64,000 nucleotides of DNA from Siphonodentalium dalli (GCA_032622095.1 CP136063.1:209115934-209179933), one strand, 5' to 3'; numbered from the stretch's first letter, positions 34,960 to 46,368 are shown. Made by a program: numbers and translations. The notes: a model not told the origin generated them from the letters alone.

Positions 34960-35647
34960 ATACATCTTGGAATATGACACACAATATTTCATGCTGGTCA
35001 GTTAAAGATGGCCTGAGATATACATGCAGTGGCACATTGTCCAAGGGTCGCGATGGCCATATATCTGTACAATTAAAAATTGATTTAGCATACAAATGCA
35101 CGGGGGCCACTGGGAACACTACCTGTAAGATAACGCTATAGCCAACTATGTCATGATAGATATAAGATAAGATATACCTGTTAGATAACGCTATGGCAAT
35201 CTATGTCATGATAAATATAAGATAGAGTTATGACGCTTGCGCCAGTACACGGACGAAATGATAAAATCCTGTCAATTTGATGGCCAATCCCCTATTAAAG
35301 TAATAAAAGTCGCAATTGCACCAGTTTTGTTACGTCAGGTATAAGTAATTGGTGGTAGTAACTTACCGCTTTGGAGCCTCAGCTTTCTTGTCAAAATGTT
35401 TCCAGGTAAAGTTAGGAAATTTCTCGTTACAACAATTTGTCATTTGCTTGACTATTTTGTTGCACGTTTGCAAGTAGAAACGAAAATTGATAGTTTCACT
35501 GCGATTTGGGGCATCCAGTGAGTTGTCAACAAAAAGCTTTATGTCTGTTTACAACAACCTAGTCCGTTGAGTAGTAACCAAGCAATGAAGATTAAATTAT
35601 GCATGTATTAGTTACACGATTTTAGTTTAGTAACTCCAGAAATAAGA
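34960..35647. other. Intron sequence, minor direct repeat
   Basis: GATAACGCTATAGCCAACTA and a near copy lie 50 bp apart (about 35130 and 35185). Otherwise nothing recognised. Confidence 0.4.
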
Positions 35648-35972
35648 GATATCTCCCCCCCCCCCCCCCTGGGTATCTTCCCCCCCCCGCCCTGGGTATC
35701 TTCCCCCCACTCATATATTTTGTTTCCCTCACTTATTATATATTATTATGGTAAGAAATGCCGAGAAAACTATTAAAAAAAAAAAATATATTTTGAAGTT
35801 TAACTCAACCCAATAGCATAAATATGTCAAAATATTACCTTACGATTTAATCGTTTATTTTGCTTTATATTGTCATGAAATGGCGAGAAATTAACTTTAT
35901 ATGAGAACAATTTAATAGAGTAAGAATTTGGGGTGGGAGGGAGGGAGGGGAAATATCCAGGCCCGAGTATCT

Positions 35973-36002
<30 letters not shown>

Positions 36003-36004
<2 letters not shown>

Positions 36005-36490
36005 ACCCAGCGCCTACATATGACAAAAATTAAACGTATGATTTTATTGCTTAATTTGCTTTATATAGTCATGAAATGGCGAGAAATTAACTTTATATGA
36101 GCAAAATTTGATTAGAGTAAGAATTTGGGGTGGGGGGGAGATACCCAGGCCTGAGTATCTTCCCCCCACCCAGCGCCTACATATGACATAAATTAAACGT
36201 ATGATTTTATTGCTTAATTTGCTTTATATAGTCATGAAATGGCGAGAAATTAACTTTATATGAGCAAAATTTGATAGAGTAAGAATTTGGGGTGGGAAGA
36301 TACCCAGGCCTGAGTATCTTCCCCCCCCCACCCAGCGCCTACATATGAAAAAATTAAACGTATGATTTTATTGCTTAATTTGCTTTATATAGTTATATAA
36401 TGGCGAGAAATTAACTTTATATGAGCAAAATTTGATAGAGTAAGAATTTGGGGTGGGGGGAGATACCCAGGCCTGAGTATATCTCCCCCC
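36003..36490. repeat. Three ~160-bp tandem units inside the protease element
   Basis: Each unit contains ACCCAGCGCCTACATATGA, AAATTAAACGTATGATTTTA, CATGAAATGGCGAGAAATTA and GAATTTGGGGTGGG. Part of the same unit is in the opposite arm near 37815-37920. C-runs up to about 40 bases (35969-36004) precede it. Confidence 0.8.
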
Positions 36491-37087
36491 CCCACCCAGC
36501 GCCCAGGACTGAGTATCTTTATGTGTATCTCATACACAAATCTTTTCTGATTTTATCTCTATATTGCTTGCTTTATATAGCCTTGGTGGATAACTTTAAA
36601 GGGATTGTGGAGATCATGCACGTTTTACTTAAAGTGTTGATAATGAAAGACAAATGTATTTTAAATGATAACTTTATATAATCAGAATACAAACATATAT
36701 TTTAACAAACAGGAGTCATATAAACAAAACTTATAAAAGATAGTATACAATGAAGTTTGTGTGCGCATTAATATTCAAATAGTGGTCTCGGTATCAAATC
36801 CCCGATTTCAGGCCACGTCACCATCACTATCCATATCACTGATACGTGTCAATTGTGTTGACAAAGCAATAGCGACAATTTGGAGAACATACCAAGGCAA
36901 CTATTTAAATATTTATGCACACCAAACTATGTCACAAGAGAATGAACAAACTAGGGTTTAATCGTTTTTTTTTTTCCATTTGTAGAATATGAATTAATAA
37001 CCTTTGAATGTAGAGTCTCTTGTTCCCACTGAATTAATACAAATTTAGTACAATACTAGTAATGATGACTAATTTTAACAAAGTTAA

Positions 37088-37822
37088 TTATAATTTGATT
37101 ATTTTTCTAGCCAATGTCGACACATTCAGTCCAATTGGAAAGGGCGTCAGGTATCCCTTATTGAAGCAGGTTGCAACATGCTGACGAATTTTCTTTGAGC
37201 AGAATTGTTTATCACAAATGTCCCCGTTGAGAATGTGAAATGCACTGCCTATTGCGAATAGTCCACAATCTAATGTGTTGAGTTGCTGAGTTGTTTCAGG
37301 AAATACTACAGTGACGGTGTCTTTTCGAAGGAGGTCCTTGATGAGCTTCTTTGTTGATCGATGAAGTGATCTGAAGAGGCTGTCGTACACATGGATGGTT
37401 CCTTCCGGACAGCCAACTGTTGACAGCGTGACCCAGTGATTCCCTCCAGCATTGATGATTTGAACAAACTCTGTAGTTGGAATGTTGTATGAGTTCGATG
37501 CAAATACTGAACAGTTCTTGTTGCCGTCTATTGTATGAAATCTATCAGTGAGCAGAAGAGATGCCATATTAATGTGATTGTCACTCAACCATTCCCCTTT
37601 AAGAAGATCTTTCTTGTCCTGTGTGGAAAGATGTACTGCTGTGATTGCATCACTCTGCACTCCACCAGAGCTGACATTGAATATATGAACACTACTTTCA
37701 CTGTTGAACGAGTTGTTGGAATCATCAAGTTGGGGAACTGTTGCTGTTGCTGGTTCTGGCTGTTGTTGTTGGTTCAGGATGTTGCTGGTTCTGGCTGTTG
37801 TTGTTGCAATAAAATCATACGT
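37088..37822 (-). CDS. C48 (Ulp1-like) cysteine protease domain protein
   Basis: An open frame of about 245 codons; only its last ~190 are protease-like. Catalytic signature: His in GGNHWVTLS, Asp in HVYDSLFRS, Gln in ETTQQLNTL and Cys in LDCGLFAIG, in Ulp1 order and spacing. Ulp1-family enzymes cleave ubiquitin-like modifiers such as SUMO; related domains occur in many transposons. The upstream part is Gln/Pro-rich (QQQQPEPATATVPQ) with a duplicated CAGAACCAGCAAC-type DNA motif. No ATG lies before the domain (the first is in NHINMASLL), so an upstream exon or loss of the start is likely. It lies within inverted repeats (35648-38136), pointing to a mobile element rather than a host gene. Confidence 0.75.
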   Translation of the reverse strand, partial: TYDFIATTTARTSNILNQQQQPEPATATVPQLDDSNNSFNSESSVHIFNVSSGGVQSDAITAVHLSTQDKKDLLKGEWLSDNHINMASLLLTDRFHTIDGNKNCSVFASNSYNIPTTEFVQIINAGGNHWVTLSTVGCPEGTIHVYDSLFRSLHRSTKKLIKDLLRKDTVTVVFPETTQQLNTLDCGLFAIGSAFHILNGDICDKQFCSKKIRQHVATCFNKGYLTPFPIGLNVSTLARKIIKL

Positions 37823-38136
37823 TTAATCAGGCCTGGGTATCATCCCCCCCACCCAAAATTTTTACTCTATAAAATTTTGCTCATATAAAGTTAATTTCTC
37901 GCCATTTCATGACTATATAAAGCAAATTAAACGATAGAATCATAAGGTAATATTTTGACATATTTATGCTATTACTGGGTGAAGTTAAACTTCAAAATAA
38001 CCACAAAAAAAAATAATTTAATAGTTTTCTCGGCATTTCTTACCATAATAATATAAAATAAGTGAGGGAAAAAAATTGTACGAGTGGGGGGAAGATACCC
38101 AGGGTGGGGGGGAAGATACCCCGGGGGGAAGATATC

Positions 38137-38553
38137 GTGTTACACCGGTTTCAATTTACTTTCTAAATGGGGCTTCAACGTTCCTATCTTTTTGGTCTCA
38201 GTTACAAGGAAAAGGTTACTTTTCATTCTCAGAAGCCCAAATTTTCTCCTGACGGGGCAAACCAGATGGCTTTGGAGTTTCCCCATACAGACTCATTTAT
38301 TTTCCATTTCCACTAGAGAAAACCCTGAAAATGGACTTAAAAATTAAGTTCATACATGTTTGAATACTTTCAAAGCACATTTCTTTATATTATTTAACTA
38401 TCTCTAATCATCAAATATCATCTCTAATATGAAAATTCCTTATTAAAATTCTCAATAGTGGAAACTGTTATCTGAAGACAAAGAGATGCCTCAACTATTC
38501 TACATGTGCTTGTATGGGTTGCATGGGGGAAATCATAAATAGAGAATACGTAC
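38137..38553. other. Intron sequence, nothing recognised
   Basis: Short flank between the protease element and the donor of exon 38554-38634. No repeat ends. Confidence 0.4.
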
Positions 38554-38634
38554 CAGCATCACATGAGCACCTATAATCATGGTCATTGACAGAGCAGACT
38601 CCATGTGTGCAAGGGTTCGGTGAACATAAAACAC
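38554..38634 (-). CDS. Exon with EGF domain 1
   Basis: 81 nt, phase 1 at both ends (acceptor CTCTTTCCAG, donor GCTG/GTACGT). It encodes VLCSPNPCTHGVC and SVNDHDYRCSCDA; the last cysteine comes from the next exon (GYTGRRC). At 27 codons it is the smallest exon here and was identified from cysteine spacing plus splice signals. A foldback MITE begins 22 bp upstream, exactly as for exon 5007-5137. Confidence 0.88.
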
Positions 38635-38655
38635 CTGGAAAGAGGAAAATAAATA

Positions 38656-38868
38656 CAGTAAAACCCTATATAATCGACTCCTTAACCACAGCAGAAGTAT
38701 GGGTCAATTTTTCAGGATTTAGTCGGAAATATGGCTTGTTGCCATTCAATGGAAGGCTCTCAGTGAGAGCTTTCCGATGAATGGCAACAACCCATATTTC
38801 CAACAAAATCCTGAAACATTACCCATAATTCTGCTGTGGTTAAGGAGTCGATTATTTAGGGCATTATG
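38656..38868. mobile_element. CAGTAATG foldback MITE, complete copy 8
   Basis: CAGTAAAACCCTATATAATC at the left (somewhat diverged), GAGAGCTTTCCGATGAATGG in the loop, and GGGCATTATG at the right. TA precedes it (38654-38655). It ends 22 bp from the acceptor of exon 38554-38634. Confidence 0.85.
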
Positions 38869-39454
38869 TTATTACTTCTTTGGAAGTACAGAAATAAGAT
38901 ATTAGGACACTCATATACAGTAAACATGAAATTATTCTACTCAAGATTCTGCAAGTATATCTTATTGTTAAAATTTATTAAAACATATGAAATTAAATAT
39001 TTCTTGTTTACATAATTTGATAGTGGGGACAAAATAGGTCAACAATTTGTTTATGTGTGAATTACTGATATATAGACTTAATATCCATATACTCTAAACA
39101 AAATTGACAAATGTCATAAAGAAATATATCAGATGAAACCCCTATTATATCATTAAACAAGACAGTCAATGACTGTGGGTCGCTAACCAGACTTTAAAGA
39201 CTGAGAAGACTGGGACTCTGAAGACTACAGCAGTCAGTACTTGACAAAATCACTTAAGACAAGTAGTTCTAAACATGGACATTAGCTGGAGGTTCTCAGA
39301 TGAGCAGGGCTGTTCACCTTGAAATTTCTAATTGCACACCACTGACAAATCAAAATTGCCTTACCCTTTTTATAGAAGACAACCATACCACAGTAATAAG
39401 TTCACAAAAATCCTTTTGCACGTCCCTCTTAGGTTGAATTTTACAACCAGTAGT

Positions 39455-40015
39455 GGTACTTCAAGCTCTCAAACTTTTGAAAATTACCAACCTGACATCC
39501 CCCATAAAGTTAAAATTTAGAATTTTACAACTGGTATTGTTACCCAATAGTAGAGTTTTACTTTGTAAATCAATGGGATTTAGAATTAACTGGTTAACCC
39601 CAAATTCGCGTTCGTAACGCCACAACGAACTGTTGCCCGCCCTGAATGAACTGTTGCCCGGTTTGCAATCACAGTCAGCTTTCGTGACGTCACGAGTGAA
39701 CTGTTGCCCGACCCGAACGAACTGTTAACTGGCTCCGAGCGAACTGTTGACTGGCCAATGTATTGGGTAACAAAGCAATTATTTCATGTGTCTTTTGGGA
39801 ACAGGCAAAATTGTTGTCCCTCGGTATCAGGAATGAATATCGAACTGTTGCCCTCGGCCTTCGGCCTTGGGCAACAGTTTGATAGTCATTCCTGATTCAT
39901 CGGGACAACAATTTTGACTGTTCCCAAAAGACACATGAAATAATTGCTTACTGGTACTCCAAGCTCTCAAACTTTTGAAAATTACCAACCTGACAGACCC
40001 CATAAAGTTAATATT
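39455..40015. repeat. Direct repeats flanking a foldback core
   Basis: AAGCTCTCAAACTTTTGAAA plus ATTACCAACCTGACA and CCATAAAGTTAA occur at 39460-39515 and 39960-40012. Between them lie several copies of GAACTGTTG (39625-39850) and a 175-bp palindrome. A composite of a duplicated flank and a nested element. Confidence 0.65.
39774..39948. mobile_element. 175 bp foldback element
   Basis: AGCAATTATTTCATGTGTC and CTTTTGGGAACAG at the left; their complements CTGTTCCCAAAAG and GACACATGAAATAATTGCT at the right. The centre is CCTCGGCCTTCGGCCTTGGG. No TSD was assigned. Confidence 0.75.
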
Positions 40016-40990
40016 TGTGGCCAATTCGGTCTAACAGTTTAACCTGAAGTAGGGACACATGAACTGTTGGTTTAAGAACAACCCTTTACCCAACAGTAAT
40101 ATGACTAACGTCATTACCTCCAGCCAACAGAACTTTCTGGTGCAGTCAACGTTTTTGGGGAAAAACATGTATTATTACTAAATGTTATGTGGCTCTTGAT
40201 TTATGAAATTATGTTCATCTGTATGGATGGGGACAAGGAGTAAAAACAAATTCAGAGTTGTGAATCCCCCTCCCCAAGCATGATAGTATGCTGAATATTT
40301 AGTAGGTTTTATATTTATATTTTATAACAATAAATGTAATAAACAAACAAAAGGTAAGTTTTGTTTTATCAACAGATCAATGTGACTTTCAGTTTCAATT
40401 TCTCTGTCGGAAAACCATATCACGAAATTGGGTGATTTATTAATGTTTTAAGCAATGGCTACGTGGTGAAATGAAACATAAAATAAATCATCAAGTGGCC
40501 TATCAACTCTTGGATAGTTACGTGTAAATTCAGTTACAATTGACTGCATTATTAGTCCAAACTAGTCAACATTGTGCCATCTATTACAACGCACGTGTTT
40601 TTTTGTTTACTTCAATTTGGCGCACTGGTTTTTGACCTTGACATTGCAGTCAATACATTCGCACCGCACATATCTTGTGCAATTAATAAATTAAACAATT
40701 CTTTCGTGCCTACATTGTATCTTACGATCGAGAAAAGTGCTTTCTCTTAGTGAAATTTGGAGTAATCATATTCAATATAAAATGACAAGACAGTGCCGAT
40801 AAGTAATTCGCGGTAAATGCAGCACTATTCGGAATTGATTTGCGCATTTGCGCACTTTCAATTTAAAAATAGCTGCGTTTGTCTCGTGAACTCTTGTGTT
40901 CAAATAAAAGTAACTAATGTTATACAATGTCATTTCTATGATTTTTCACATCATGATATGGCCAATTTACTTGAGTATTTGGCAGTGTTA
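40016..40990. other. Intron sequence, nothing recognised
   Basis: AT-rich, with no domain in the ORF at 40817-41008. Confidence 0.4.
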
Positions 40991-41930
40991 ATGCGCGGAG
41001 AAGAATAATTTTATTAATCAAACGAGAGAACAAAATGGCCGATCGATGCACATTTGTGCTATACAGTATTTTATCATTGTTGCGCTAACGTCGGCAAGGT
41101 TCCGAGATGTTTTCATCGTCATCAGCTGATCAATAAGAGCAATGGCAACACTCGATAAATGGTCAATTGATACTAACACTAAATCTAAGATATATTGTTT
41201 GAATTTGCAATGAATGTCATTTATTTATTACCGAATGGCTAATAGTTATAGCCATGATAAATGACAGTCCCCATTGTGAGCCCCACATTCCAACACCACG
41301 TGTTCGCAGGTACAAATTTCTGCGCTCGTTATCAGTGGGCGGTTCTTGGCGGGAGTGTTTTTTAAATAAACCATTTGGATTGAATCGTGTGTCCATTCCT
41401 TTGTATTTTTAGATTACATTGTGGAGAATATACTCAAGATTATGTAATTGTCAATGCGCGCAGAATAATAATTTTATTAATCAAACGAGAGAACAAAACG
41501 GCCGATGCACATAAATTTGTGCTACAGTATTTTATCATTGCTGCTATGACGTCGACAAGGTTCCTAGATTTTTTCATCGTCATCAGCTGATCAATAAGTT
41601 CAATGACAACATTCGATAAATGGTCAATTGATACTAATACTAAATCTAAGATATATTCTGTTTGAATTTGCAATGAATGTCATTTATGAATTACCGAATG
41701 GGTAATAGTTATAGCCATGATAAATGACAGTCCCCATTGTGCGCCCCAGTTTCCAACAACACGTGTTTACTGTAGGTACATATTTTTTGCGCACGTCATC
41801 AGTGGGGGTTTCTTGGCGGGGTGTTTTTTAAATAAACCATTTGGATTGAATCATGTGTCCATTCCTTTGTATTTTTCGATTATAGTGTGGAGAATATACT
41901 CAAGATTATGTATTTGTCAATGCGCTTTAA
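40991..41930. repeat. 463-bp tandem duplication
   Basis: AATAATTTTATTAATCAAAC begins at 41004 and 41467. Further landmarks repeat at the same 463-bp offset: TTCATCGTCATCAGCTGATC, GGTCAATTGATACTAA, ACCATTTGGATTGAATC and GAGAATATACTCAAGATTAT. Identity is around 90% by eye. Each unit contains an AATAAACC motif, but no coding region was recognised. Confidence 0.85.
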
Positions 41931-41939
41931 CAACATAAT

Positions 41940-43190
41940 TTATTTAGGTACTAATCCAGGCAATCCCCATGCCCACAATATTGGGCTGAATTGGCGTGAC
42001 GTTGGGACGTGTAACTGAAGAGAAAATCGAAAATGTTGTCGAACTTTCCGATCAAAACTTTATTGAATTCTCAAAATTGCTCACTCAGTGTATTAAAATA
42101 AAATATTATTCATATGATCTTGCGATGAATGAGGGAAAAAATCAAATCAAATGACAGTTTTATTTGAGAACATTTCTAGGGCCAAAAAGAGTTAGAACAA
42201 CACGGCGTCCTTAGTAACACCAACACTGCAACAGCGCAGGTGTCTTGGAGTTGACTCGGAACTGTATTTGCTTCGCTGGTCAAATCATGATATTGGTCTT
42301 TTTAATTCAGTTCCATATTATTAATAGCTCAAAAACATAAAGAAGTCAAATAAATATTCTATTAGAAATAAAAATAAAGTTTGTAAATAAAAATCTGTAG
42401 AATAAAACTATATTAGACGACTGTACACAATTCACAATGCGGAGTACATTGATTTAGTCGACTTGAAAAATAGCACCGCGACGACGCAGTTTTCGTTTTA
42501 TTACGATTTTATTATGAAATGTCGATTAAATTGTACAAAATCTACCACAAAACCCAACAAAAACATAAATATTAATAATGTAACATCCATGTTATTATTT
42601 ACATTAAAAATAAGATAATTTTGTTGTGTTATAATGCAATATTTTTGTTGTAAACTATGACCTGAAAACAATCCAAGAACTTCGGGCGCTCTGGGGCTTT
42701 CTGGACGCTACGCGGCCGGGCGCTCTGGGGCTCTCTGAACGCTAAAGGGTTAAGAACATACTGGTTGGAAAATTAAATCAGACTCAAAACTCCACCCCCT
42801 CTACACTCCCTACCCATTGCCTCAAACATTGCCCCCACCAGGCAGCCTATAAATCAATATTATTATACCAGTACCAATCAGCATAGATACAGATAGGGAG
42901 GGTGGGGGAGAGTTAAATCTCTTATCTCTGCCCCTATTTGAACAAATGTGAATCCCCATCCATGAGATCCATTCATCTAATAAATTCAAAGGGGAGAGTT
43001 AAGAGTCGAAGTGAATTGATTTCCTTCAAAAGTTTCCTAAAAATAACCCTATTTGAACAAATCTGAACCCAAGGACCCTCCATACAGACAAACAGACAAA
43101 TTCAATCCAATATAACCTCCAATTTTTCTTTGAAAACTCAGGGTATGATTTCACCTGGATAAGTGGTGGTTAAGAAAATAATATTGGAAT
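41940..43190. other. Intron sequence, nothing recognised
   Basis: GGGCGCTCTGGGGCT occurs twice near 42685 and 42718 in a short GC-rich patch. No gene. Confidence 0.4.
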
Positions 43191-43542
43191 AGCCAAGCCT
43201 GAATTTAGTGTGTCTGACATTTGCAGAATGAGGTCCCCAAAAGGTGAATTTAATGATGCTATGCCGCAAGGTGGGCTAGCATCACCAAATTCACCCTCTG
43301 GAGACTGCATTCTGATTAGGACTCATCTCCCATGGGAAACCTAGGATTGATTGAAGTTCTCCAGTTGAAGTTGGTGATATACCCCCCCACCCCCATTGAG
43401 TACCTCGATTATACATTATCTTCCAAATTAGGGGATATAGAAACTGAACAGAAGGGAAAAAATTAACTAAAAAATGTAAATTTGATACTCTAGATACTTC
43501 CCAGCAGAATGAGGTCCCTGGCGGGTCTATTTGGTGATGCTA

Positions 43543-44665
43543 TAGGGTCCTGCGAATATTCGATTCGAGATTCGATTCGAAAGTCATATTCGATTCGAAT
43601 TCGAGTCGAAATTGCCAACTCGAAATTTCGAATATACACTGATGGAAAAGTAGGCTGTTTACGGACAAGTACACACGTCAATCTTAGCTGTTTTTGAGCC
43701 ATTTAATTACATAAAATGATGTATATATGCACCTTATAATTCTTATTGTACATCGCGATTTTATATATTAAATATAAGTATAGCCAGCAATTAGCCACTA
43801 TAGGACTACTAAATACGCCTGAATTCTAGCTTTGAACATGGTAGCCAAAAGCTCCGAGTCGGAGATCACCGATGGACCGACAAAGCGCGTGAATAATAAT
43901 AGCTATGAGACCGAGCAACCGCCAGCGTTATCCGCCGTCTATCCATATCAGATTCTGCGTTATGGAGTATAGCTGAGAATTTAAATAACACGTGTTCCCG
44001 GCATCGAAAAGTGCATTTTGGCTATGTTTTCTTCTAAAGTTTACTTTCTATTTCGGAGCGTTCTTTGACACTCGACAAAATGTCGTCGTTATTCATGTTT
44101 ATTTTAAACATGATAAAGCTGCAGGTAGTGCAGGGACTTACACGTGAGATGAATGCAACCTGGTGTATAAATCGCAGGCATCTGTGACAATGACCCATCT
44201 ATGGAATCATCTGTCCAAGAAGCAACCAGCACTACATAATCAGGCTACCCTGCGACTGTTGTTGCATCTTCAAGTTTATAACAACGGGTGATGATTCCGA
44301 ATGTCGATTTGCAATTTTGCATGTACTGTACAAATTTCGCGTGATTTTAGTTCTGATAATCCGTTTAGTGGTTATATATTAATCGTCATGACGGCCGCAT
44401 GGACGTTTTTTTTAATCTGCCTTTTTTTCTCGACAATTATCATTTTGAAGTTAATAGTATTGCAAACGACGGTTCATCGCCACATAAGTTATGATGGAAC
44501 TTCGTGCATGTAGTTGATAGAACGTTTCACAAATCGTCTAATCATTGACAAAACATGCCCAATTGAGAATGCAACACACATATATGATTCGATTCGATAT
44601 TCAATTCGATATTCGATTCGATTCGATATTCGATTCGATCAAAATCTCCAATTCGCAGGACCCTA
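43543..44665 (+). mobile_element. hAT element A, GATTCGATTCGA-rich ends, 8-bp duplication
   Basis: Begins TAGGGTCCTGCGAATATTCG and ends CGCAGGACCCTA. The duplication TGATGCTA is at 43535-43542 and 44666-44673. Both subterminal zones are built of ATTCGATTCGA words. The interior retains a BED-finger relic (44128-44240) with DECNLVYKSQ and MTHLWNHLSKK. A stop (TGA, 44145-44147) replaces the first zinc-binding Cys that is intact in element C. Non-autonomous. Confidence 0.92.
44128..44240 (+). pseudogene. BED zinc-finger relic in hAT element A
   Basis: Frame AGTYT-stop-DECNLVYKSQASVTMTHLW then NHLSKKQPALH. The C-x2-C, T-x-LW-HL and H-x5-H pattern is a BED finger, the DNA-binding domain of many hAT transposases. 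The premature stop and lack of a following catalytic region mark it as dead. Confidence 0.7.
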
Positions 44666-44959
44666 TGATGCTAGCCTGCTGTACGAGGTAGCATCACTAA
44701 ATTCACCCTCTGGGGACCTCATTCTGCAAATTCAGACACACTAAATTCAGGCTTGAGAACAGAATTTTATTTTAATTTGATAATGACAACAGACAGCAGT
44801 GCAAGAGTAGTTGTTTATACAAACTGTCTGATATCTGTTATTCTAATCTCAATTAATGACAGACTGTGTCTGTCTCTCTGTAGCTAATACCTGACCCAGT
44901 CCTCTGGCAGAAAATAACTCTCTGCTTCTGGTTTCAGTGATTTCATTAAAGATTAAAGT

Positions 44960-45478
44960 TTCATAAATCTGCAGATGTTATAATGGTGCTAGTTTTTTTC
45001 AAATTTTATAACATGATTAATACCAAAAAAAAATATTTTTATAAACTAAGCAAGGAGTTCAATCTGAATTTTTATTTTTTATTTTTTTAGTTATGTCCCT
45101 GGCTCCGCCCACATTTGATCCAGTGACCTCATTTGAACAAATCTGAACCCCAGTCACACAAGGACCCTTCATACCAAATATGAACCCATTTGACCCAATG
45201 GTACAAGAGAAGAAGTCGTTTTAAGAAATACTATGGGGGGGGGAAGAGTTATGGCCCTGTCTTCGCAACTATTTGAACCAGTGGCCTCATTTGAACAAAT
45301 CTGAATGTTAGTTACCAAGGGAACATCCACACCAAATATGAACCCATTCGGTCTTATGGATCGGGAGAAGAAGATGTTTAAAGAATTGTTGACGGACGGA
45401 TGGACTGTACGACGGACGATGGACGAGGAGTGATGACTATAGCTCCACCGGAGACTTCGTCTCAGGTGAGCTAAAAAG
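44960..45478 (+). repeat. Degenerate repeat ending TCTCAGGTGAGCTAAAAAG
   Basis: Two units with CATTTGAACAAATCTGAA and CCAAATATGAACCCATT, followed by a GACGGACGG-like run (45390-45435). The end is CTCCACCGGAGACTTCGTC then AGGTGAGCTAAAAA. A GAGCTAAAA end resembles Helitron-related mollusc repeats. A hAT element is inserted in its last bases. Confidence 0.6.
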
Positions 45479-46368
45479 TAGGGTCCGGCGAAGCTTCGAG
45501 ATTCGATTCGATTCGAAATCGTTTTACTGATTCGATTCGATTCGAAATCGATCGTGTGATTCGAATGTAGTTCGAATCACCATATTAACCTCATTATGTG
45601 CGAACTTGTTGAACAGCGTGTCCTACAAAAGCTCTAAAACAAACGCACGCAGATGTCGTTGCGAACGCCGTCGGTGCACGAGATGCGGTCCTGTTTCGTT
45701 CAGTAAATTATTGCTCTTGGGTCGTCGTGGCGGCGAAATATCCATATCATCGATCCATCTCTTGTGCCCTTCCCTACTTTTTATTTATCCAAAGTTATAA
45801 TGGCGGAAATTAAAAGTTATTTTGAATGCAGCGTTGACAAATTCAGGTGCAAATCGTGCACGACTGTTCTATCAGTTCAGAAAACGGGCACTACATGTAC
45901 CTCCCACTTATGGGCACACCTTAGCCGCAGTCATCCTGCAATCCACCATAAGGGCAAAAGAAAAGAAAGACTCAAAACGAAAATTAACCGGCAACACGTC
46001 TAGTAGTAGCGGCGATGCGGGCGAGCCCCTAAAAAGAAACAGTTGTCACTAGCCACCTTTACGATGAAGAAAGAATTGGGCCCTGATGAACAAGTACGAC
46101 AGAGTACGATTTATCTCGTCATATTTTCATGTGCCGTTCTCAACATTTTTTATTGTGACGCAGGTCCACACGGCAAGCTGCCAAACACGCACAGGTGGTG
46201 GTATGGGGAGACACTCGCGCTGCAGCGGGATCGCCGACATAAATCTAGTTCTTGTCGATTTACCACGGGGAGTAAGATTCGATTCGAGATTCGATTCGAT
46301 GTGAAATCCGCGTGTCTGATTCGATTCGAGATTCGATTCGAACAAAATCGCCGATTCGCCGGACCCTA
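45479..46368 (+). mobile_element. hAT element B, 890 bp, CTAAAAAG duplication
   Basis: Begins TAGGGTCCGGCGAAGCTTCG and ends CGCCGGACCCTA. The 8-bp duplication CTAAAAAG is at 45471-45478 and 46369-46376. Subterminal ATTCGATTCGA words occur as in elements A and C, but the second half of the terminal repeat differs (CCGGCG for CCTGCG), so it is a subfamily. It contains an intact-looking BED-finger ORF. Confidence 0.92.
45800..46003 (+). CDS. BED zinc-finger fragment of hAT transposase (element B)
   Basis: 67 residues from MAEIKSYFECSV. Zinc ligands are in FRCKSC and AHLSRSH, with the BED-typical TSHLWAHL. The internal methionine at 45800 was chosen because the preceding 12 residues of the ORF show no similarity. 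The frame ends shortly after a basic stretch (KGKRKERLKTKINR), and no RNase-H-like catalytic domain follows. It could bind the element's own ends if expressed. Confidence 0.6.
   Translation: MAEIKSYFECSVDKFRCKSCTTVLSVQKTGTTCTSHLWAHLSRSHPAIHHKGKRKERLKTKINRQHV

Larger units (their letters stand above)
35648..38136. mobile_element. 2.5 kb inverted-repeat element carrying a C48 protease
   Basis: The left arm (35648-35940) starts GATATCTCCCC and TGGGTATCTTCCCC, then GTTTCCCTCACTTATTATAT, ATGGTAAGAAATGCCGAG and CATGAAATGGCGAGAAATTA. The right arm (37835-38136) is its reverse complement, ending GGGGAAGATACCC and GGAAGATATC, about 300 bp with high identity. Inside the left arm, three ~160-bp tandem units (36003-36490) add CACCCAGCGCCTACATATG. 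The only coding content is the C48 peptidase domain on the minus strand. No target duplication was identified; superfamily unknown. Confidence 0.75.
43195..44757. mobile_element. GAGGTCC family region interrupted by a hAT element
   Basis: A first motif pair lies at 43210-43320. A second copy starts at GCAGAATGAGGTCCCTGGCG (43505) and is broken at 43542 by the hAT insertion. It resumes at 44674 with GCCTGCTGTACGAGG and ends CCTCATTCTGC near 44727. Confidence 0.7.
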
